Source: JANSWY01 sp038525605
GTDB lineage: Bacteria; Bacteroidota; Bacteroidia; Cytophagales; Cyclobacteriaceae
DNA: 7,616 nucleotides
Assembly: GCA_038525605.1 (NCBI GenBank)
Contig: JBCBHL010000352.1
Span: 1 to 7,616 of the forward strand
Direction: 5' to 3'
A program made the translations under genes and the position numbers. The notes under the pieces are model-generated. The model searched no databases and was not told the origin of the DNA. It saw only the letters and a program-made list of their open reading frames with translations. Shown here piece by piece: positions 4,979 to 7,616 of the stretch (its first letter is position 1; each line of letters starts with the position of its first letter).

Positions 4979-7616
4979 AGCATCAGTAATATTCGTTAGA
5001 ATTGGCTCTTCCGTTACCGTCACTTCCCACGTTTGGGTAGTCACGCCATCTTCAGCAGTAATTTCGTAGTTTACCAGAGAGGAGAAGTCCACCGTAGTAC
5101 CACTTGCTGGTGAACTTGTTGCTCCCTCTGATATAGTTATTGCTGGATTAAGTTCTGTTAAGTCAGTTCCATTGATTACTTCAACTTCAACAGAGTGATT
5201 TTCAGCATCTATCACAGCCGCTGAAACCTGATTGTCGACTTCAAAAGAAATGATATCAGTTTCGGTACTCAATGGCTCCTGTGCCTCTGTAATAGTGACA
5301 GTCCAGGATTGGGTAGTAGTTCCGTCTTCCGCCGTAATAATGTAGTTGACAGGGTTCGTGAAATCTACCTGCTGGCCACTACCTGGAGAACTGGTTGCAC
5401 CATCGGATAGTGTGAAAGCAGGCGTTAGCTGCGTTAGATCAGTGCCATTGATTACTTCTACTTCAATGCTGCTGCTTCCGGCATTAATCAGTGCTGCCGA
5501 GACCTGATTGTCAACCTCAAAGGAAAGGATATCTGTTTCATTATTCAATGGTGCCTCTGCCTCAGTGACAGTCACTGTCCACTGCTGTGTTGTGATTTCG
5601 TCTTCTGCTGTAACGAGGTAATTAACGGGATTTGTGAAGTCTACCGGCGTGCCCATTGCAGGTGTGCTTGTTGCTCCCGCTGATAAGGCGATTGTTGGAC
5701 TTAGTGCGGTTAAATCCGTACCATTGCTCGCAAAAGCTTCAACAGTATGATTGTCAAAGTCTATGATTGTAGGTGAAACCTGAGAGACCAGTTCAAAAGA
5801 AAGAATATCTGTCTGGTTGCTCGATGTTTCCTGAGACTCTGTAACTGTCACAACCCACGTCTGAGTAGTAGTGCCGTCTTCTGCGGTGATGCTGTAATTG
5901 ACAGGGTTCGTAAAGTCTACTTCTGAACCGCTAACAGGAGTACTGGTTGCACCATCAGATAATGTGAAAGTAGGCTGAAGCTTGGTTACATCAGTACCAT
6001 TTAATACTTCTGCTGAAATGGTATGATCGCTACTGTTGATGACTGCATCACTTCTTCGCTCAGGTATTGTGAAGCTGATAAAATCTGTTTCGTTGTTGAG
6101 TGTTTCAACACTTACCGTAACTACCCATGCCTGTGTGATACTGCCATCCTGTGAAGTAACCGTATAGGTGAAGGGATTCGTGAAGTTCTGGGCTACACCG
6201 CTTGCAGGTGAAATGGTGGCACCATTGGATACCGTAATGTCTGGTACTAAAGAGGTGATATCGGAACCTGCCTCCACTTCTACAGTCACTGTATGATTAG
6301 CAGTATTTATCGACGAAGTATTGCTGCCTTGTTCAGCAAATGTAAATGAGACAATATCAGTTGGTTGTTCGCATTTTTTTCCTCGGTCTCCAATACTCCA
6401 GCCTTTTGTATCTATCAGACTTTGTCTGGCTTGCTCACTTTCACAATAAAAGCTGTTGACGTTTAATTCTACATCTGATCGCACATCTTGCTGACTCCAG
6501 CTATTCAGTATTTTGTCATAATTTAGAGTAGATAATACACCATCTCTAAACATGTTTTTCATATTGGTAACACTTGCTACATTCCAGCCACTTAAATCCT
6601 GATCAAATGCATTTGCTTTGTCGAAAGTATTACCCATGCTTGTCACTGATTCAGTATTCCATCCGGAGATATCCCCATTGAAATTTTCCGTTCTGCTAAA
6701 AGCATTCCCTAAATTTGTGACTTTGCTGGTGTTCCAGTTACTGATATTGCCGTTAAAGTTGGTTGCACGGGAAAATATTCCTCCCATATTGGTAACGGCA
6801 CTCACATTCCAGCTATTCAAATCCTGATTGAAAGCAGGAGCACTGAAAAACAAATCGGACATATCTTCGACATTCGCTACATTCCATCCATTAATATTTC
6901 CATTAAAGGCAGTAGCATTTTTAAAGGTAGAAGCCATGTTGACTACACGCTCTACATTCCAGCTGCTGATATCTGAATTGAATGTGCTTGCTCCTGAAAA
7001 CATCTCTTTCATATTGGTTACGTTGCTAACGTCCCAGCTACTAATATTTCCGTTAAATGAAGTAGCTCCCTGAAAAGCTCTTTCCATATTGGTGATTGTA
7101 CTTACATCCCAGTTGCTCAGATCTGCATTCACGTTAGTTGCTTCCCTAAAAATCCCTGACAAAGAAGTCACTTTTGAGAGATTTGGAGCGTCTGTTGCTG
7201 TAATGTTGCCCTGCCATCCTCTAAAGCCAAGGGTCTCCCAGGCGATTCCACCCCATTGGATAATCTCACGCATCTTCTCTGCGGAAAAGCCACCTCCGGG
7301 GAATATGCCATTGATTTCCAGCTGATAACTGCCTGCTTCATCAAAAGTAGTAGTGACATTTTCTGTTTTTATATTGTTTTGTGTAAATCTACCGCTTTCT
7401 ACTACTGTGCCATCCTTTAGCCACTTGTACTCAAAATCGTAGGATTTCGGCCTGATCAAAGAAATTGTGATTGTTTCCGCCGCTTCAATTTCCCATAAAG
7501 TAATAAATGGTCGGGCACCAGCGACAGTTAGTGTATTAGAGTAATCTGATTCACCATTTTCATTAAACGCTTTGATACGGTAGAAATACTCTTCTGCTCC
7601 GCCTATTGAGTCTATG
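4757..7616 (-). CDS. Large T9SS-exported surface protein with BspA-type repeats and Ig-like repeats (C-terminal 952 residues)
   Basis: The frame is open from the right edge (7615) to TAG at 4759-4757; no start is visible, and the TTG at 7459 is an internal leucine. Domains in the visible 952 residues: end of a fibronectin type III domain (1-27, YFYRIKAFNENGESDYSNT); a PKD-like domain (about 28-107) opening with RPFITLWE and closing with GSYQLEINGIFPG; nine BspA-type repeats of 25 residues (146-378); a cap with two cysteines at about 391 and 415 (SFYCESEQARQSLID, GWSIGDRGKKC) that may pair; five Ig-like repeats (419-870); and a T9SS type A sorting domain (880-952) with WRVYPNPADQLLYIES, VDLYGRK and GPYLLMIS. 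T9SS exports such proteins across the outer membrane, removes the sorting domain and usually anchors them at the surface. The architecture suggests an adhesin or matrix protein. No catalytic domain is visible; one could lie upstream. Confidence 0.92.
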   Translation of the reverse strand, partial: IDSIGGAEEYFYRIKAFNENGESDYSNTLTVAGARPFITLWEIEAAETITISLIRPKSYDFEYKWLKDGTVVESGRFTQNNIKTENVTTTFDEAGSYQLEINGIFPGGGFSAEKMREIIQWGGIAWETLGFRGWQGNITATDAPNLSKVTSLSGIFREATNVNADLSNWDVSTITNMERAFQGATSFNGNISSWDVSNVTNMKEMFSGASTFNSDISSWNVERVVNMASTFKNATAFNGNINGWNVANVEDMSDLFFSAPAFNQDLNSWNVSAVTNMGGIFSRATNFNGNISNWNTSKVTNLGNAFSRTENFNGDISGWNTESVTSMGNTFDKANAFDQDLSGWNVASVTNMKNMFRDGVLSTLNYDKILNSWSQQDVRSDVELNVNSFYCESEQARQSLIDTKGWSIGDRGKKCEQPTDIVSFTFAEQGSNTSSINTANHTVTVEVEAGSDITSLVPDITVSNGATISPASGVAQNFTNPFTYTVTSQDGSITQAWVVTVSVETLNNETDFISFTIPERRSDAVINSSDHTISAEVLNGTDVTKLQPTFTLSDGATSTPVSGSEVDFTNPVNYSITAEDGTTTQTWVVTVTESQETSSNQTDILSFELVSQVSPTIIDFDNHTVEAFASNGTDLTALSPTIALSAGATSTPAMGTPVDFTNPVNYLVTAEDEITTQQWTVTVTEAEAPLNNETDILSFEVDNQVSAALINAGSSSIEVEVINGTDLTQLTPAFTLSDGATSSPGSGQQVDFTNPVNYIITAEDGTTTQSWTVTITEAQEPLSTETDIISFEVDNQVSAAVIDAENHSVEVEVINGTDLTELNPAITISEGATSSPASGTTVDFSSLVNYEITAEDGVTTQTWEVTVTEEPILTNITDALKWRVYPNPADQLLYIESNRTVTVYLVDLYGRKISEDHTGKNIELKMPDVAPGPYLLMISDNNKLDYQRIYKN
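5006..6361 (-). repeat. Five tandem Ig-like repeats of about 90 residues
   Basis: Each unit starts TDI-SF, has a middle NGTDLT.L.P and S.GATS.P.SG, and ends DFTNPVNY.ITAEDGTTTQ.W.VTVTE. The pattern resembles the DUF5018-like beta-sandwich repeats of Bacteroidota surface proteins. Units start near minus-strand positions 6361, 6088, 5812, 5536 and 5263. The two nearest the C-terminus share VDNQVSAA and VEVINGTDLT and are the most alike, while the first is the most divergent. They probably act as a stalk between the binding solenoid and the sorting domain. Confidence 0.88.
6482..7180 (-). repeat. Nine tandem BspA-type leucine-rich repeats (25 residues, 75 bp each)
   Basis: The unit is approximately VSNVTNM..MF.GATSFNGDISSWN, quoted here with gaps at variable positions. 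Nine units follow one another without insertions; the first (LSKVTSLSGIF) and last (VASVTNMKNMF) are the most divergent. This is the DUF285 type of repeat (Pfam PF03382) common in Bacteroidota and Mycoplasma surface proteins, where it forms an elongated solenoid used in binding. The nucleotide copies are diverged but keep the exact 75-base period. Confidence 0.9.

Noticed and set aside
6482..7180. Regular 75-base periodicity as a possible non-coding repeat array or CRISPR
   Set aside because: The period is a multiple of three, has no spacers and encodes BspA-type repeats in a continuous frame.
6618..7325. Three consecutive plus-strand frames opposite the BspA-type repeats
   Set aside because: Their repeated leucine-rich products (LIFPL-type strings) are simply the antisense reading of the 75-base repeat.
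7168..7359. Minus-strand frame of 63 codons overlapping the large surface-protein gene in another phase
   Set aside because: The main frame there carries a clear PKD-like domain and the first repeat.
7457..7459. TTG as the start of a 900-residue surface protein
   Set aside because: The same frame stays open to the right edge and encodes a fibronectin type III end and the opening of the PKD-like domain, so this codon is internal.

Overview
The window looks like a chromosomal segment of a Bacteroidota bacterium, most likely a free-living member of the Cytophagales or a relative. The reasons are AT-rich DNA, a C-terminal type IX secretion (T9SS) sorting domain, BspA-type leucine-rich repeats, an outer-membrane barrel of a Bacteroidota kind, and a TAnnTTTG promoter box immediately before a start codon. 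No rRNA, tRNA, CRISPR array or intact mobile element is visible.

Region 1 (1-1500) is very AT-rich. It holds a tight run of short plus-strand reading frames (end at 137, 149-286, 288-743, 749-967, 970-1311) separated by only 1 to 11 bases. None has a signal peptide and most look partial. The 749-967 product resembles the C-terminal end of an ADP-ribosyltransferase-fold (ART) toxin domain. On the opposite strand, at 1300-1491, lies an uncatalogued fragment that reads clearly as the C-terminus of an ADP-ribosylglycohydrolase (GDVDT metal-site motif), the enzyme class that reverses ADP-ribosylation and can act as immunity to ART toxins. I read the region as the worn end of a polymorphic toxin/immunity locus. 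The frames at 149-286 and 288-743 appear to be one gene split at a run of seven T.

Region 2 (1492-4543) has a short promoter region, then a 571-residue secreted outer-membrane beta-barrel protein (1714-3429, plus). Convergent with it, and overlapping by 4 bases, is a 309-residue secreted helical protein (3426-4355, minus). A non-coding stretch follows.

Region 3 (4544-7616, minus) is dominated by the C-terminal 952 residues of a very large cell-surface protein whose start lies beyond the right edge. From N to C it carries the end of a fibronectin type III domain, a PKD-like domain, nine 25-residue BspA-type repeats, five Ig-like repeats of about 90 residues and a T9SS type A sorting signal. 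It is probably an adhesin or matrix protein exported by T9SS. A doubtful 69-codon frame follows its stop codon.

The most interesting part is region 1: remnants of both an ADP-ribosylating toxin and an ADP-ribose-removing enzyme within about 750 bases, next to unrecognised small genes that may be the surviving immunity proteins.
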